Origin: Dehalococcoidia bacterium
GTDB lineage: Bacteria; Chloroflexota; Dehalococcoidia; GIF9; AB-539-J10
NCBI GenBank assembly: GCA_029857995.1
Contig: JAOUFZ010000003.1
Coordinates: 1-28,525, forward strand
Direction of reading: 5' to 3'
DNA: 28,525 nt
In this document: piece after piece, positions 1 to 8,696 of the stretch
Layout: every line of letters starts with the position of its first letter
Position numbering within the stretch: the stretch's first letter is position 1
Notes under the pieces: generated by a model
Told to the model about the DNA's origin: nothing
Seen by the model: the letters and a program-made list of their open reading frames with translations, nothing else
Databases searched by the model: none
Made by a program: the position numbers and the translations under genes

Positions 1-574
1 CGTCCAGTATCTTTTGGTCGTTGGTATAGGCGTGAACGGTGGTCATCAATCCATGAACGATGCCAAGGTTTTGGTGAAGGACTTTAACTACTGGAGCAAT
101 GCAATTAGTGGTGCAGGAGCCATTGGATAGGATGCGGTGCTTTGCCGGGTCATATTTCTCTTCATTGACGCCGAGGACAATAGATATGTCCTCTTCCTGA
201 GCCGGTGCTGAAATAATCACTTTCTTGGCACCGCCTTGAAGATGGGCGGCAGCCTTGCTCGCGTGGGTGAAAAGCCCTGTAGATTCAATCACAATCTCCA
301 CCCCGTAGTCTCTCCAGGGGATTTTCGCCGGCTCCCGCTCAGCCAAGACCTCTATTTTCCTCCCATCAACTACGATGCCATCGTCTTTAGCTTCCACCTT
401 GCCGGGATAGATGCCATAATTGCTATCGTACTTGAAAAGATGGGCATTGGTTTTGGCATCGGTAAGGTCATTCACCGCTGTCACCTCTGCCTTACCGCCA
501 CAGCGCTGGATAATCGCCTTGAGGGCTAACCTGCCAATACGCCCGAAGCCGTTGATTCCTACTTTTGTTGCCAT
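1..574 (-). CDS. gap: Glyceraldehyde-3-phosphate dehydrogenase, type I (C-terminus beyond window)
   Basis: NAD-dependent GAPDH oxidises and phosphorylates glyceraldehyde 3-phosphate in cytoplasmic glycolysis. Translating the minus strand from the ATG at 574 gives 191 uninterrupted residues of an enzyme that is usually about 335 long. The N-terminal Rossmann motif INGFGRIGR spans residues 7-15. The catalytic block SNGSCTTNC holds the nucleophile Cys154 (codon at 113-115); most homologues have SNASCTTNC, so Gly replaces Ala. A strong AAGGAGGAG ribosome site lies at 582-590. The gene is downstream of the enolase and MBL genes on the same strand, 75 bases after the MBL stop, which suggests shared transcription of glycolytic enzymes. 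The C-terminal catalytic part is cut off by the window edge. Confidence 0.96.
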   Translation of the reverse strand, partial: MATKVGINGFGRIGRLALKAIIQRCGGKAEVTAVNDLTDAKTNAHLFKYDSNYGIYPGKVEAKDDGIVVDGRKIEVLAEREPAKIPWRDYGVEIVIESTGLFTHASKAAAHLQGGAKKVIISAPAQEEDISIVLGVNEEKYDPAKHRILSNGSCTTNCIAPVVKVLHQNLGIVHGLMTTVHAYTNDQKILD

Positions 575-649
575 TTCCTATCTCCTCCTTCCTAGTTAAT
601 TTGCACCCTCAACTTATTTCTGTCCCTTCGAGGGAGAGGGCAGACAAAG

Positions 650-1645
650 TCAGTCTTTAGCGATGTATAAGGAGGCACCATCCATATCAACATTGCTTAC
701 GCTTCCTTCCTCTATCAAGAGCTTGAGATGAGCAATGGTCTCGGTAACGGCCATTCGCTTGTCCCAGTCTGGCAGATCTCGAAAAGCAATATTTCCTCCG
801 TTCGCCATCCAGGGGATTTGCTGAGCTATTGCGTAGGCTGTCTGCAAGCCCGTGCGCAGAGACTTCATGATGGCTCTCTTCCTGTCCTCGTGATGCTGAA
901 GTATCTTGGCTATTCTCAGCCCTAAAGCATTGAACACCGGCCCGTGACCCGGCAGAATAAAATGAACCTTGAGGGACTCCAGTTTTTTGAGGGAAGAGAC
1001 GTAGTCGCCCAGGGGATTCTCACCGGAAAGAGGATTGAAGCCGATATGGGGAGTGGTCTCATATAAAACGTGGTCGCCAGTGATAATGAATTTCCTGTCT
1101 TTTTCATAAAGGCAGATGTGACCTGGCGAGTGTCCCGGCGTCCATAGCACCTCAAACTCAAAAGAATCATTGGAAATTACGTCGCCATCCTCCAGCATAA
1201 TGTCAGGTGAATCCGGGGTAACATATTTATTCATCCATAACGAGGCCTCTTTCAACTGAGGCAATTCGTCCTGAGGAACACCGTTCCGACGGAGCAGCTC
1301 TTCAATCTTTTGAAGCAGGTCCGCAAAATCTTTATACCTGAGAGAGATGAAACCCGCGTCAATCCTGTGAATTGCTACCTGGGCCCCGCAGATTTGTTTT
1401 ATCTTGCTTGACAACCCGTAATGGTCCGGATGGATATGGGTGATAACCACTTTCTTGATGTCTCTGAGTTTGAGGTTTGCTCCTTTCATCCCTTCTTGGA
1501 GAGCCCAGAGGGATTCCTGGCTGTCCCAACCGCTGTCAACCACGATATGGCCATCACCGCCTTCAATTACATAAACGTTGGTGGACCATGATCCACTTCC
1601 AGGACCAGGACTCTTTATTTGGTGAACACCGTTCAATACCCGCAT
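650..1645 (-). CDS. MBL-fold metallohydrolase with C-terminal helical/winged region
   Basis: This 331-residue metallo-beta-lactamase-fold hydrolase has a full binuclear metal site: THIHPDH (His70, His72, Asp74, His75), GHSPGH (His172/His176), TGDH (Asp191) and PGHG (His234). The roughly 90 residues after the metal core are charged and helical, like the winged-helix tail of LACTB2-type MBL proteins. The substrate cannot be told from sequence; nuclease, thioesterase and lactonase activities all occur in this fold. The ATG overlaps the enolase TAA by one base (TAATG) and AGAGGA precedes it, so translation is probably coupled to enolase. The link with eno and gap is positional only. Confidence 0.9.
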   Translation of the reverse strand: MRVLNGVHQIKSPGPGSGSWSTNVYVIEGGDGHIVVDSGWDSQESLWALQEGMKGANLKLRDIKKVVITHIHPDHYGLSSKIKQICGAQVAIHRIDAGFISLRYKDFADLLQKIEELLRRNGVPQDELPQLKEASLWMNKYVTPDSPDIMLEDGDVISNDSFEFEVLWTPGHSPGHICLYEKDRKFIITGDHVLYETTPHIGFNPLSGENPLGDYVSSLKKLESLKVHFILPGHGPVFNALGLRIAKILQHHEDRKRAIMKSLRTGLQTAYAIAQQIPWMANGGNIAFRDLPDWDKRMAVTETIAHLKLLIEEGSVSNVDMDGASLYIAKD

Positions 1646-2937
1646 TATTTCATCCTCTTTAGATTATATAATACTCTTTTGCTACCGTAATGTGCAGCCT
1701 TTGCTAATTCCTCCTCTATCCTGAGGAGACGATTGTATTTAGCCAGTCTTTCGCTGCGGCAAGGGGCACCAGATTTGATGAATTTGGAATTGCTGGCTGC
1801 TGCCAGGTCGGCAATAGTAGTATCCTCGGTCTCACCGGACCTGTGGCTGATAATGGTTGTCCAGCCCGCCTGCTGAGCTCTGCTGATAACAGCCAGGGTT
1901 TCACTGAGCGTGCCTATCTGATTTAGCTTAATAAGGATTGAGTTGGAGGCCTCTTGGGCAATGCCTTTTTCCAGGCGTTTCATGTTGGTGGCATAAAGGT
2001 CGTCGCCGACAATTTGAATCTTCTTTCCCAGTCGAGCAGTGAGCAACGACCAGTTTGCCCAATCATCCTCAGCGAGGCCATCCTCGATGCTGATGACAGG
2101 GTAATCCGAGACTAATTTGACGTAGTAGTCAATCATTTCCGTGGAACTGAGAGTAACACCTTCTCGCGAGAGGGCATATTTCCCGTCTTGGTAAAAGGTG
2201 CTGGCGGCTGGATCCAGGGCGACAAATAGGTCCTGACCAGCTTTGTAGCCGGCACTGTCAATGGCTGCCAGTATCAGTTCCAGCGCATCTTTATTAGCGG
2301 GGAGCTGGGGAGCAAAGCCACCTTCATCTCCCACATTGGTGCTTAATCTCTTATCTTCAAGCACTTTGCGCAGGGAATGATATATTTCACTGCTCATTTG
2401 CATGGCTTTGTGGAAGTTGGCGGCGCCTAGTGGCACTATCATGAACTCTTGAAAATCGACAGAGTTCGAGGCGTGCTTACCACCATTGAGAATATTTAAC
2501 ATCGGAACAGGCAATTGTTTAGCTTTTGCCCCTCCTAAATAACGGTATAAAGGAACACGCCGGAAGCTGGCTGCAGCTTTGGCTACGGCAAGAGATGTTG
2601 CTAGTATGGCATTAGCCCCCAGTCGGGCTTTATTAGCAGTGCCATCAAGTTCAATCAGTCGGCGGTCGATAGCCGCCTGTTTTAAGGCCGACATGCCTGT
2701 TATTGCTGAGGCAATTTCAGTATTGACGTGTTCTATGGCTTTTAGAACGCCGAGTCCCCTGTATCTGCTTTTGTCGCCATCTCGAAGTTCCACGGCCTCA
2801 TATTTGCCGGTGCTTGCCCCTGAGGGGGCAGCGGCAACGCCTGTGCTGCCGTCAGCCAATGCCACCTCTACCTCTATGGTAGGATTACCGCGCGAATCGA
2901 GAATCTCTCGAGCCTTTACGCTTTTGATACTCGCCAT
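1645..2937 (-). CDS. eno: Enolase (phosphopyruvate hydratase)
   Basis: Enolase interconverts 2-phosphoglycerate and phosphoenolpyruvate. The protein is 430 residues from the conserved start MASIKSVKAREILDSRGNPT, the usual family length. Visible active-site features are GDEGGF (Glu206), LDPAAS (Asp242), SIEDGL (Glu285), GDDLYATN (Asp312), LIKLNQIGT (Lys337) and SHRSGETED (His364). An in-frame ATG lies five codons upstream at 2952, overlapping the stop of the preceding gene (ATGA). It lies at the edge of a dispersed repeat and adds only MTDRK, so the internal ATG at 2937, which matches the family start, is preferred, although the AGGA before it is very close. The gene sits between the TIGR00725 gene and an MBL hydrolase and is likely co-transcribed with both and with gap. 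Confidence 0.95.
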   Translation of the reverse strand: MASIKSVKAREILDSRGNPTIEVEVALADGSTGVAAAPSGASTGKYEAVELRDGDKSRYRGLGVLKAIEHVNTEIASAITGMSALKQAAIDRRLIELDGTANKARLGANAILATSLAVAKAAASFRRVPLYRYLGGAKAKQLPVPMLNILNGGKHASNSVDFQEFMIVPLGAANFHKAMQMSSEIYHSLRKVLEDKRLSTNVGDEGGFAPQLPANKDALELILAAIDSAGYKAGQDLFVALDPAASTFYQDGKYALSREGVTLSSTEMIDYYVKLVSDYPVISIEDGLAEDDWANWSLLTARLGKKIQIVGDDLYATNMKRLEKGIAQEASNSILIKLNQIGTLSETLAVISRAQQAGWTTIISHRSGETEDTTIADLAAASNSKFIKSGAPCRSERLAKYNRLLRIEEELAKAAHYGSKRVLYNLKRMK

Positions 2938-2947
2938 TTTCCTGTCC

Positions 2948-2980
2948 GTCATTGCGAGCGTAGCGAAGCAATCTCATGAC
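2948..2980. repeat. Dispersed CATTGCGAGCG-type short repeat at a gene junction
   Basis: The 33 bases read GTCATTGCGAGCG, then TAGCGAAGCAATCTCATGAC. The ends form the inverted pair GTCAT/ATGAC, and TTGC/GCAA nests inside. From general knowledge, repeats of the form CATTGCGAG..GCGAAGCAATCTC are scattered through many bacterial genomes, and misannotated genes often end in their translation. Here the repeat encodes the last ten residues and stop of the TIGR00725 protein and contains the upstream alternative ATG of enolase. Only one copy was found in the window. Confidence 0.75.
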
Positions 2981-3452
2981 TTTTGCGCCTCTTGGCCAAA
3001 GAAATTGCTTTGTCTACCGCCTCAGTAGCACTCTGAACCCTGATTATGGAATCATCCTCTCGCCCGTCGCGTGACAACGACCAGGTATTCAAGCCGATGA
3101 CAGGGATATTACTTTTCAAAGCATAGGCGATTTCGCTCAGCGTTCCATAGCTTCCGCCGATGGCAATTACTACCTGGGCTGACTTCACCACCGTGACATT
3201 TCTGGCCTCACCTATTCCAGTAACCACGGGAATGTCTACCCACGGGTTTGCCGCGCTTGAATCTTGTCCGGGCAGAATGCCCACGGTCAAGCCGCCTTTG
3301 GACTTAGCCCCGCGACAAGCAGCTTCCATCACACCACCCAAGCCACCGCATATTACAGTGACACCTTGCTGGGCTAACAATTCACCCGCGGTTTCTGCGA
3401 GCTTAGCTTCTTCTGGGGAGCAGGAGGAATTCCCGATGACAGCGATAATCAT
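2949..3452 (-). CDS. TIGR00725/LOG-like Rossmann-fold protein with repeat-derived tail
   Basis: This 167-residue cytoplasmic protein belongs to the SLOG/lysine-decarboxylase-like Rossmann group, TIGR00725 family. Nucleotide-binding motifs are ICGGLGG (residues 34-40) and IAIGGSYGTLSE (97-107), the local equivalent of PGGxGTxxE. Some relatives are cytokinin-type phosphoribohydrolases, but no substrate can be assigned here. The final SHEIASLRSQ and stop are encoded by a dispersed repeat, so the ancestral C-terminus was probably different or shorter. The stop TGA overlaps the upstream enolase ATG. A TATAAT element lies just before the start, which would leave a very short leader. Confidence 0.88.
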   Translation of the reverse strand: MIIAVIGNSSCSPEEAKLAETAGELLAQQGVTVICGGLGGVMEAACRGAKSKGGLTVGILPGQDSSAANPWVDIPVVTGIGEARNVTVVKSAQVVIAIGGSYGTLSEIAYALKSNIPVIGLNTWSLSRDGREDDSIIRVQSATEAVDKAISLAKRRKSHEIASLRSQ

Positions 3453-3467
3453 TTCGTAGCGTAGTAT

Positions 3468-3473
3468 ATTATA
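3468..3473 (-). promoter_or_regulatory. Possible -10 element for the TIGR00725-eno run
   Basis: TATAAT on the minus strand lies 15 bases before the ATG at 3452, inside an AT-rich, partly palindromic stretch. No good -35 hexamer lies 16-18 bases upstream, and transcription from here would leave almost no leader. This is a weak call. Confidence 0.3.
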
Positions 3474-3510
3474 CTATATTATCATACAGCCTGAGCCTGA
3501 GTGAATTGCT

Positions 3511-4329
3511 TCAGTCAATGGCTTTACCCTCTCTCTCATTGTGCACAGGATATGTTCGGCTCAAGACGTCTGCAAGATACTTTTCTATGATCACATATGT
3601 TCGCTTCGAAACCTCGATAAATCCTAGCTTCCGGGCGAGTTTCAGCGAAGGAAGGTTATGCGAACCACAGCCCCAAACCGGAATTAGCCCGTCACTTTGA
3701 GCTGATCGTGCAACAAGCGAAGCAGCAGCTGTGGCTAAACCACGCCGTCTATGATTCTCCAGAACATAGACGCCGATATCGACATATCGCTGTCCACGAG
3801 CAGCGACAAAGGAAGTGGCCACGACCTTGCCTTCGACAATCGCACCCGCTACCAGTCCTTTTGCCAGTGATGTTCGGAGATCTCCCCAGAATCCGATCGG
3901 CTGTGCCTTATGAGGCACGGTCTCCAGTAGCGTGAGATCCTCAAGCATCAATTGGCGAACCGATTGATTCTCGAAAGGCAAGACTTGCCCCCATGGGACG
4001 TGATAAATATCATCCAGGAAACTGACTGGTGTTTTCGATTGGCTCGAGATGATTTCTCCAAGCGGAAGCGAAACATCCTTGTCTACCAGAATGCATTGCC
4101 AGCCTTTCACGTGAGTGAGCTCTTGCCACAAAGCATTGGCGTCCGAACCAAAACCAATCGGTTCTGATGGCAGCTCTTTCGGTTGGAGAACGGCCACTGA
4201 CCCAGGACGTTGATCGCCAGACATGTAGACATTACAGTCACCTCGTGTCAGTACGTGAATTGAGATAACTGTCTCGGGATTTTCTACTAACGTAGCGAGT
4301 AAAAGGCCTCGTTTTCCTTCAAGTATCAT
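3511..4329 (-). CDS. GNAT-family N-acetyltransferase with N-terminal extension
   Basis: A 272-residue cytoplasmic protein. The C-terminal half (about 150-250) is a GNAT acyl-CoA-dependent acetyltransferase domain. It has the beta-4/acetyl-CoA loop in VYVLENHRRRGLATAAAS (RRRGLA at 194-199), followed by NLPSLKLARKLGF, the usual Asn-x3-Ser-x-x-Leu-A-x-K-x-GF ending. The first 140 residues form a separate domain resembling the N-terminal halves of two-domain GNAT proteins, and it carries no recognisable motif. The acceptor substrate is unknown. No convincing Shine-Dalgarno precedes the ATG. The gene ends 58 bases before the TIGR00725 gene on the same strand. Confidence 0.82.
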   Translation of the reverse strand: MILEGKRGLLLATLVENPETVISIHVLTRGDCNVYMSGDQRPGSVAVLQPKELPSEPIGFGSDANALWQELTHVKGWQCILVDKDVSLPLGEIISSQSKTPVSFLDDIYHVPWGQVLPFENQSVRQLMLEDLTLLETVPHKAQPIGFWGDLRTSLAKGLVAGAIVEGKVVATSFVAARGQRYVDIGVYVLENHRRRGLATAAASLVARSAQSDGLIPVWGCGSHNLPSLKLARKLGFIEVSKRTYVIIEKYLADVLSRTYPVHNEREGKAID

Positions 4330-4534
4330 TGATTTGTCGTGCCGTCTGGCGAAGCTACAAATGATTATATCACTTCGATAGCAACAATCTCTGCTTTGAC
4401 GTTCGATGTTGTAAGCAAGCTGTTTCGAAGTGCAAATAGGGAACTGAGAGATTGAAGCAACAATTCGCTCTAATGCTACTTTTCAGTTGCGATGGCCGCC
4501 AGCGTTAGCAAGATAAGATATACCGCTATTTCGG

Positions 4535-5326
4535 CTAGTACACCTTTCTTCTTATCAGTTGAGCTATAATTCCCCCGCTAACAAGCACCAGGCCAACAAT
4601 CGTGACGACTACTACACTCTGGTCGGGCCCCGTTGTAACTGATAGTCGTTTTAGCAGTATCCCTAGCAGTGCCCAATCAACCACAAGGGAGTAATAGATG
4701 TCTTTTCGGGTGAACAGTGCGGATAGTGCAATAGCAATACCAACGACAATAACGGCTACTGCCCAAAATTGCTCACCAAGACCCCATGTGTTCCAGTTGA
4801 TATTCACCAATAGAGCGGTGACGTTGGCAATTGTGGCTATGGTAATCCAGCCGACGTAGACACTGAAGGGAACATGTACGAAATACTTTTCAGCCCTCGT
4901 CGTCTCTGATTTACCAACATTTAGCCTCAAGTAGATGACCAGAAGACATCCGAGCAATATCAGCATGAAGATCAGCGATAGAGGGAGAATCTGGTAATGC
5001 CAGGCAAATATCCAGCCGATGTTGGCGAGGCAGGAAAGGAAGAACAGCGGCCCAATTCTCTGTACAAACTCGACCTTCTGGGGGTCTCTTCTAACCCGGG
5101 GTATTAATGGATATATGACGAAGATCCCAAGCAATACATAGATCAGTCCCCAGATTGCAAAAGTCAGCCCCGCCGGCACGAACAAGTTTGGATACAGGTC
5201 AGATAATGCACCGGTCGTTATGTTGTTTATGGGGAGGATATTGGCCAGCGCATTAACGACAACGGTACCAAGGAAGCCCAGCAAGTTTAGAATTGACAAG
5301 ATTAACACTGAACGACTTTTATTCAT
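4535..5326 (-). CDS. TspO/MBR-related multi-spanning membrane protein
   Basis: A 263-residue, very hydrophobic protein with about seven predicted membrane spans. The N-terminal part has features of the TspO/MBR (tryptophan-rich sensory protein) group: the GALSDLYPNLFVPAGLTFAIWGLIY stretch (about residues 39-63; Pro, Trp and Tyr conserved), then repeated Trp residues in spans 3-5. Classical TspO proteins are about 160 residues, so this is the longer seven-helix relative. Ligand and role are not inferable; TspO proteins bind tetrapyrroles or cholesterol. A clear GGAGGAAG ribosome site precedes the ATG. It follows the DUF998 gene by 26 bases, so the two membrane proteins probably form one unit. 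Confidence 0.75.
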   Translation of the reverse strand: MNKSRSVLILSILNLLGFLGTVVVNALANILPINNITTGALSDLYPNLFVPAGLTFAIWGLIYVLLGIFVIYPLIPRVRRDPQKVEFVQRIGPLFFLSCLANIGWIFAWHYQILPLSLIFMLILLGCLLVIYLRLNVGKSETTRAEKYFVHVPFSVYVGWITIATIANVTALLVNINWNTWGLGEQFWAVAVIVVGIAIALSALFTRKDIYYSLVVDWALLGILLKRLSVTTGPDQSVVVVTIVGLVLVSGGIIAQLIRRKVY

Positions 5327-5352
5327 AATCTTCCTCCATTTGCGTCACTTTG

Positions 5353-6027
5353 TCAGGATTGAGGCTTCGACTCCTGCCTCAGTAGAAGGCGTAGAAAATG
5401 GACTGCTACTACCTCCACCCAGACCAACGCGTTGAGTATTATAATTCGCTCATACAAACCAAACCAGCCTTGTTGCTCGGCAAGCAATGCCCCTAATATC
5501 AGAGCCAGTGCTAGAACACCAGCTACAAGGGTATAGACAAAGATGTTCTTCCAGTTCGGAGTGCTCTTGAAGCTGGGTGCCAGCGACAGAATAGCGACGG
5601 GGAACAGCAGGCCAAGACCATAAGATGCTATCGTGTGGATTGTTCCATCAATAGGCGGAGCTCCAGGGTGGTCCATGTGAAAAGTGGCAATCAACATCAG
5701 CACGAATCCGCAGAGAGCGAGGAGCACAATGCCGGCATAGAAACCCCGTGCCTTACGAATGTTGAAGAAGAGCCCGGCCACAAAGATTTCCAGCAGCAAG
5801 CCCATAGCCAGAAGGCAAATCGATTGCAGCCAGCCTGCGGAGGTCAACGCCAGGCTGCTGACTGAATCGCGGACCAGGCTGTAGCCGGGAATAGATAAAG
5901 ACGCTGCGAGGTCCCCGACAATGACCACAACGGGTCCGACGATACCCACTATAGCCGGGACATTATTGACGCTCAGACGTTTAGACATAGACGTTAGCTT
6001 TTGTGTGCTCAGTGTGTTCGCTGCCAT
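5353..6027 (-). CDS. DUF998-family membrane protein
   Basis: A 224-residue integral membrane protein with six predicted spans. It matches the DUF998 pattern: a first span ending in a short loop with PGYSLVRDSVSSLAL (about residues 48-62), and a FHMDHPGAPPIDGTIHTIAS loop (about 116-135) whose His and Asp residues are typical of the family. Function is unknown in all members known to me. The ATG at 6027 has no good ribosome site; a second Met at residue 14 begins MSKRLSVNN. An extended -10 promoter lies about 45 bases upstream. The TspO-like gene follows directly. Confidence 0.8.
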   Translation of the reverse strand: MAANTLSTQKLTSMSKRLSVNNVPAIVGIVGPVVVIVGDLAASLSIPGYSLVRDSVSSLALTSAGWLQSICLLAMGLLLEIFVAGLFFNIRKARGFYAGIVLLALCGFVLMLIATFHMDHPGAPPIDGTIHTIASYGLGLLFPVAILSLAPSFKSTPNWKNIFVYTLVAGVLALALILGALLAEQQGWFGLYERIIILNALVWVEVVAVHFLRLLLRQESKPQS

Positions 6028-6068
6028 TCATTTAGTCAGCGACTTTATACATAATATTTCTTTTTAGT

Positions 6069-6077
6069 ATTATAGCA
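6069..6077 (-). promoter_or_regulatory. Extended -10 promoter for the DUF998/TspO pair
   Basis: Minus-strand TTTGCTATAAT is a TGnTATAAT extended -10 element about 42 bases before the DUF998 ATG. No good -35 is visible, as is common when the extended -10 is present. Confidence 0.5.
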
Positions 6078-6261
6078 AACATATTTGTGCGAAGTATACA
6101 CTGTGTTACAAAGTGCAACAGTATGCGAAGGCACAACAAGATACATTGGTTGAAGATCTTCTATGCCTTACGTGTCTGGATGCGGCAGAAGAGGTAATCG
6201 CTTGTGTGTGTTCAATGACGGTGCTAAGATTGGCGCACCAAAACGAAGAGGAGGTTAGTAC

Positions 6262-6585
6262 ATGAGCATTATTAGGGTGGAAACGTATGTTGTGCGCACA
6301 GAGAAATCGCCCGAGTTTGCAGCATTGCTCAATGAGTTCCTCAAATTCAAGAAAGCTCACCCACAGCTTTTCAAAGGTGTAAAGTCGTGGAAACTCTATA
6401 AGCAGGATTATGGTCAACCTGCTGGCATGTATGTGGAGATGTGGGAGTATGAAAACCTGGGGCAACTAGAAGAGGTCGATAAGCGAATCTTCTCAGACGA
6501 AGGGATGAAGAAGATCAACGCAGCCTTTCATAAACTGGTCGTACCAGCAACGTTTTCTGCAAGTATATGGAATAGGGTCGCCTAA
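6262..6585 (+). CDS. Small dimeric alpha/beta-barrel (ABM-like) hypothetical protein
   Basis: A 107-residue protein with the rhythm of a ferredoxin-like ABM/NIPSNAP-type fold. Strand 1 is IIRVETYVVR, then a long helix (SPEFAALLNEFLKFKK), strands with KSWKLYKQ and AGMYVEMWEYEN, then the helical LGQLEEVDKRIFSDEGMKKINAAFHKLV and a final strand. The WKLY/MWEYE pairing is typical of such barrels. A strong GAGGAGG site precedes the ATG. Function is unknown; relatives include monooxygenase-like and stress-dimer proteins. It is the first gene of a plus-strand set followed 41 bases later by an MBL hydrolase and then a methyltransferase. Confidence 0.65.
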   Translation: MSIIRVETYVVRTEKSPEFAALLNEFLKFKKAHPQLFKGVKSWKLYKQDYGQPAGMYVEMWEYENLGQLEEVDKRIFSDEGMKKINAAFHKLVVPATFSASIWNRVA

Positions 6586-6626
6586 GGCTCCGATTTCTAC
6601 GCACGCCGCGCAAAGGGAGCATCGCT

Positions 6627-7488
6627 GTGAACGCTGAGGTCTATCGTTTCGAGGTGGGTGATTTTGAATGCTTCGCCATCAACGATGGCACTTTTACGTA
6701 TGAGCCGCCCCCTGATCCCACCGCCAGCTGATTTTCTTTTCGCCAACGCGCCGAACAAGATGCTCAAGAAGAGTCTCGATGCACACGGGATAGAGGCAGC
6801 GCGGTGGGTGGCATTTGTGAGCCCATTTACCTGCGTGATGGTCAACACGGGCAGGCATAAGGTGCTAGTGGATACGGGTGCGGACGGCCTTACCCCAAAC
6901 ACGGGGAAACTTGTCCGCAACCTACACGCTGTGGGAATTGAGGCTAATGACATAGACACAGTCATCCTTACCCACGCTCATGATGACCACATCGGTGGGA
7001 ACACCGATACTGAGGGCAAGCCGGCTTTTCCTAAAGCTCGCTACATCATTTGGAAAGAAGAGTGGGCTTTCTGGACTTCAGAACAACCTGAGACTGTCTA
7101 CAAAGATGAGGATTTTACATTCATACGGAAGAACTTGCTCCCTATACAACATCAAATGGATTTACTTGACCGTGAAGTGGAAATTGTGCCTGGCGTCGGC
7201 GCAGTTCCGGCACCAGGGCACACACCCGGTCATATGGCTGTGTCCGTCTGTTCAAACCTAAGACAACTGCTTTGTATATCCGACGCATTTCTCCACCCTC
7301 TTCATATTGAGCATCCTGAATGGCATGCGGCTCACGAAGTGGCGCATGAGCAAATCACAAAAACAAGGTGTTTCTTGTTGGATAAGGCTGCGAGTGAAAA
7401 GGCTTTGATGCTTGGTTTTCACTTTCCATTTCCGGGACTCGGACACGTAGTCCGGAAGGGAACTGGATGGCGATGGCAGCCAATCTGA
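6627..7488 (+). CDS. MBL-fold hydrolase, apparently frameshifted near the N-terminus
   Basis: The main reading frame (6658-7488) holds a metallo-beta-lactamase-fold hydrolase with THAHDDH, PAPGHTPGHM and a GFHFPFPGLGH ending, similar in layout to lactonase/parathion-hydrolase-like MBL proteins. The expected first strands are in another frame. A GTG at 6627, preceded by AAAGGGAG, reads VNAEVYRFEVGDFECFAIND and on to GTFTYEPPP before hitting TGA at about 6729. The main frame takes over as PPPADFLFANAP. Removing one C from the five-C run at about 6705-6709 would join the frames. It could be a sequencing error, a true pseudogene, or rarely programmed slippage. The metal-binding core is intact. 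The Met at 6658 is probably not the natural start. Confidence 0.7.
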
Positions 7489-7504
7489 GGGCGGGAATGT
7501 CTGC

Positions 7505-8518
7505 GTGAGCAAGAAGAGGTCTGTGTCCCCATCTCTTGATATTGTCTATGACCTGGAATATGGGGTCTGGAAAGCCACGGCACTTCACGCTGCTTTGGAG
7601 CTAGGTGTATTCACAGTTATAGCCAACGGCAATCGTTCCCGAGGTGCCATCGCCGCAGAAGCAAGATGTGATGAACGGGGAATGCGAATCCTGCTGGACG
7701 CACTCTGCTCACTGAAGCTGCTTCGGAAGCGTAAGGGTGACTACTTCCTAACGCCCGTATCTGACGTTTTCCTTGTCCGGAACAAGCCAACCTACTATGG
7801 CGAGTGGTGTCTGCGTACGCAACTGGCGTTTGACATTAGAAGTCGAGTGGCTGATGGTATAAGAACAGGCAGGGTAGTCGGCATCGATGCTTCACAGTCT
7901 GGCTCTGGTAGTCTCTGGAGGAGTGATATCTCGCGTGCCTTGTACACATGGCCTCTCGAGGCCAAGCAAGCCAGGCAGATGTGGCGAACACTGGGGGTGA
8001 CGCGTCGAGACAAGCCTTCATTGCGAGTTCTCGACATAGCGTGTGGCTCTGGCGTAAACAGCTTTGTACTGGCTCAAGCTGATCCCGGTGCTCGGGTTAC
8101 AGCTTTCGACCTCACTGACGTACTTGAAGTGACTCGTCAGGTCGCAGAGGCGATGGGTGTGGCGAAACAGGTTGAGTTTCAGTCAGGTGACGTCCTGACT
8201 TCCGATTTCGGCACCGATTGCTTCGACGTTGCGTTGCTCGGCAAGATCTTGTACTACTTTGACGCTGACCGTGCGCTGGATATATTGTATCGTATCCACT
8301 CAGCCTTGAAGAGGGATGGCTTGATCGTCATCAGCACTTATATCGGCGATAACCGAAGTTGTAGAAGCCAAAAAGCCCTGCTGGCTGCCCTGCAACTCTT
8401 TATATTTGCTCCGCAAAGTCATGTCTACACCTTCTCAGAGTACCGCGACCTGCTAAGGCGAGCAGGGTTCAGTGGTGTTTCCCGACACAGTGAGACCCTT
8501 ATAACCGGAACGAAATAA
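7505..8518 (+). CDS. SAM-dependent O-methyltransferase-like protein
   Basis: A 337-residue methyltransferase with two domains. The N-terminal part (about 12-100) is a winged-helix dimerisation domain like that of plant and bacterial O-methyltransferases: ALHAALELGVFTVI, then AIAAEARCDERGMRILLDAL. The C-terminal class I Rossmann domain contains motif I VLDIACGSG (about 175-183), an acidic loop VTAFDLTDVLE, and motif IV/V around FDVALLGKILYYFD. The acceptor is unknown. The start is a GTG at 7505, because an ATG seven bases upstream runs into a stop at once. The ribosome site is weak. It lies 16 bases after the MBL gene, suggesting a small detoxification or secondary-metabolism operon. Confidence 0.85.
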   Translation: MSKKRSVSPSLDIVYDLEYGVWKATALHAALELGVFTVIANGNRSRGAIAAEARCDERGMRILLDALCSLKLLRKRKGDYFLTPVSDVFLVRNKPTYYGEWCLRTQLAFDIRSRVADGIRTGRVVGIDASQSGSGSLWRSDISRALYTWPLEAKQARQMWRTLGVTRRDKPSLRVLDIACGSGVNSFVLAQADPGARVTAFDLTDVLEVTRQVAEAMGVAKQVEFQSGDVLTSDFGTDCFDVALLGKILYYFDADRALDILYRIHSALKRDGLIVISTYIGDNRSCRSQKALLAALQLFIFAPQSHVYTFSEYRDLLRRAGFSGVSRHSETLITGTK

Positions 8519-8696
8519 GCTCTGAGAGTCGGTGGATGAAGTTCTGCCGTTGTTATCATGATTGAAAAGAAGAAAAGAGTAGCTACCAGTCTGGATTAGG
8601 TAGAATTTGAATGCTTGGGTATGCCGCTGCACAAGGCAGTATGATGCGAATAGATTCCAGGTGATGTGGGAGGAATAGCTGTGATACAAACGGGAG

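Noticed and set aside
6160..6255. 31-codon plus-strand frame beginning MPYVSGCGRRG before the ABM-like gene
   Set aside because: No ribosome site; its end runs into the ribosome site of the next gene and the residues do not look protein-like.
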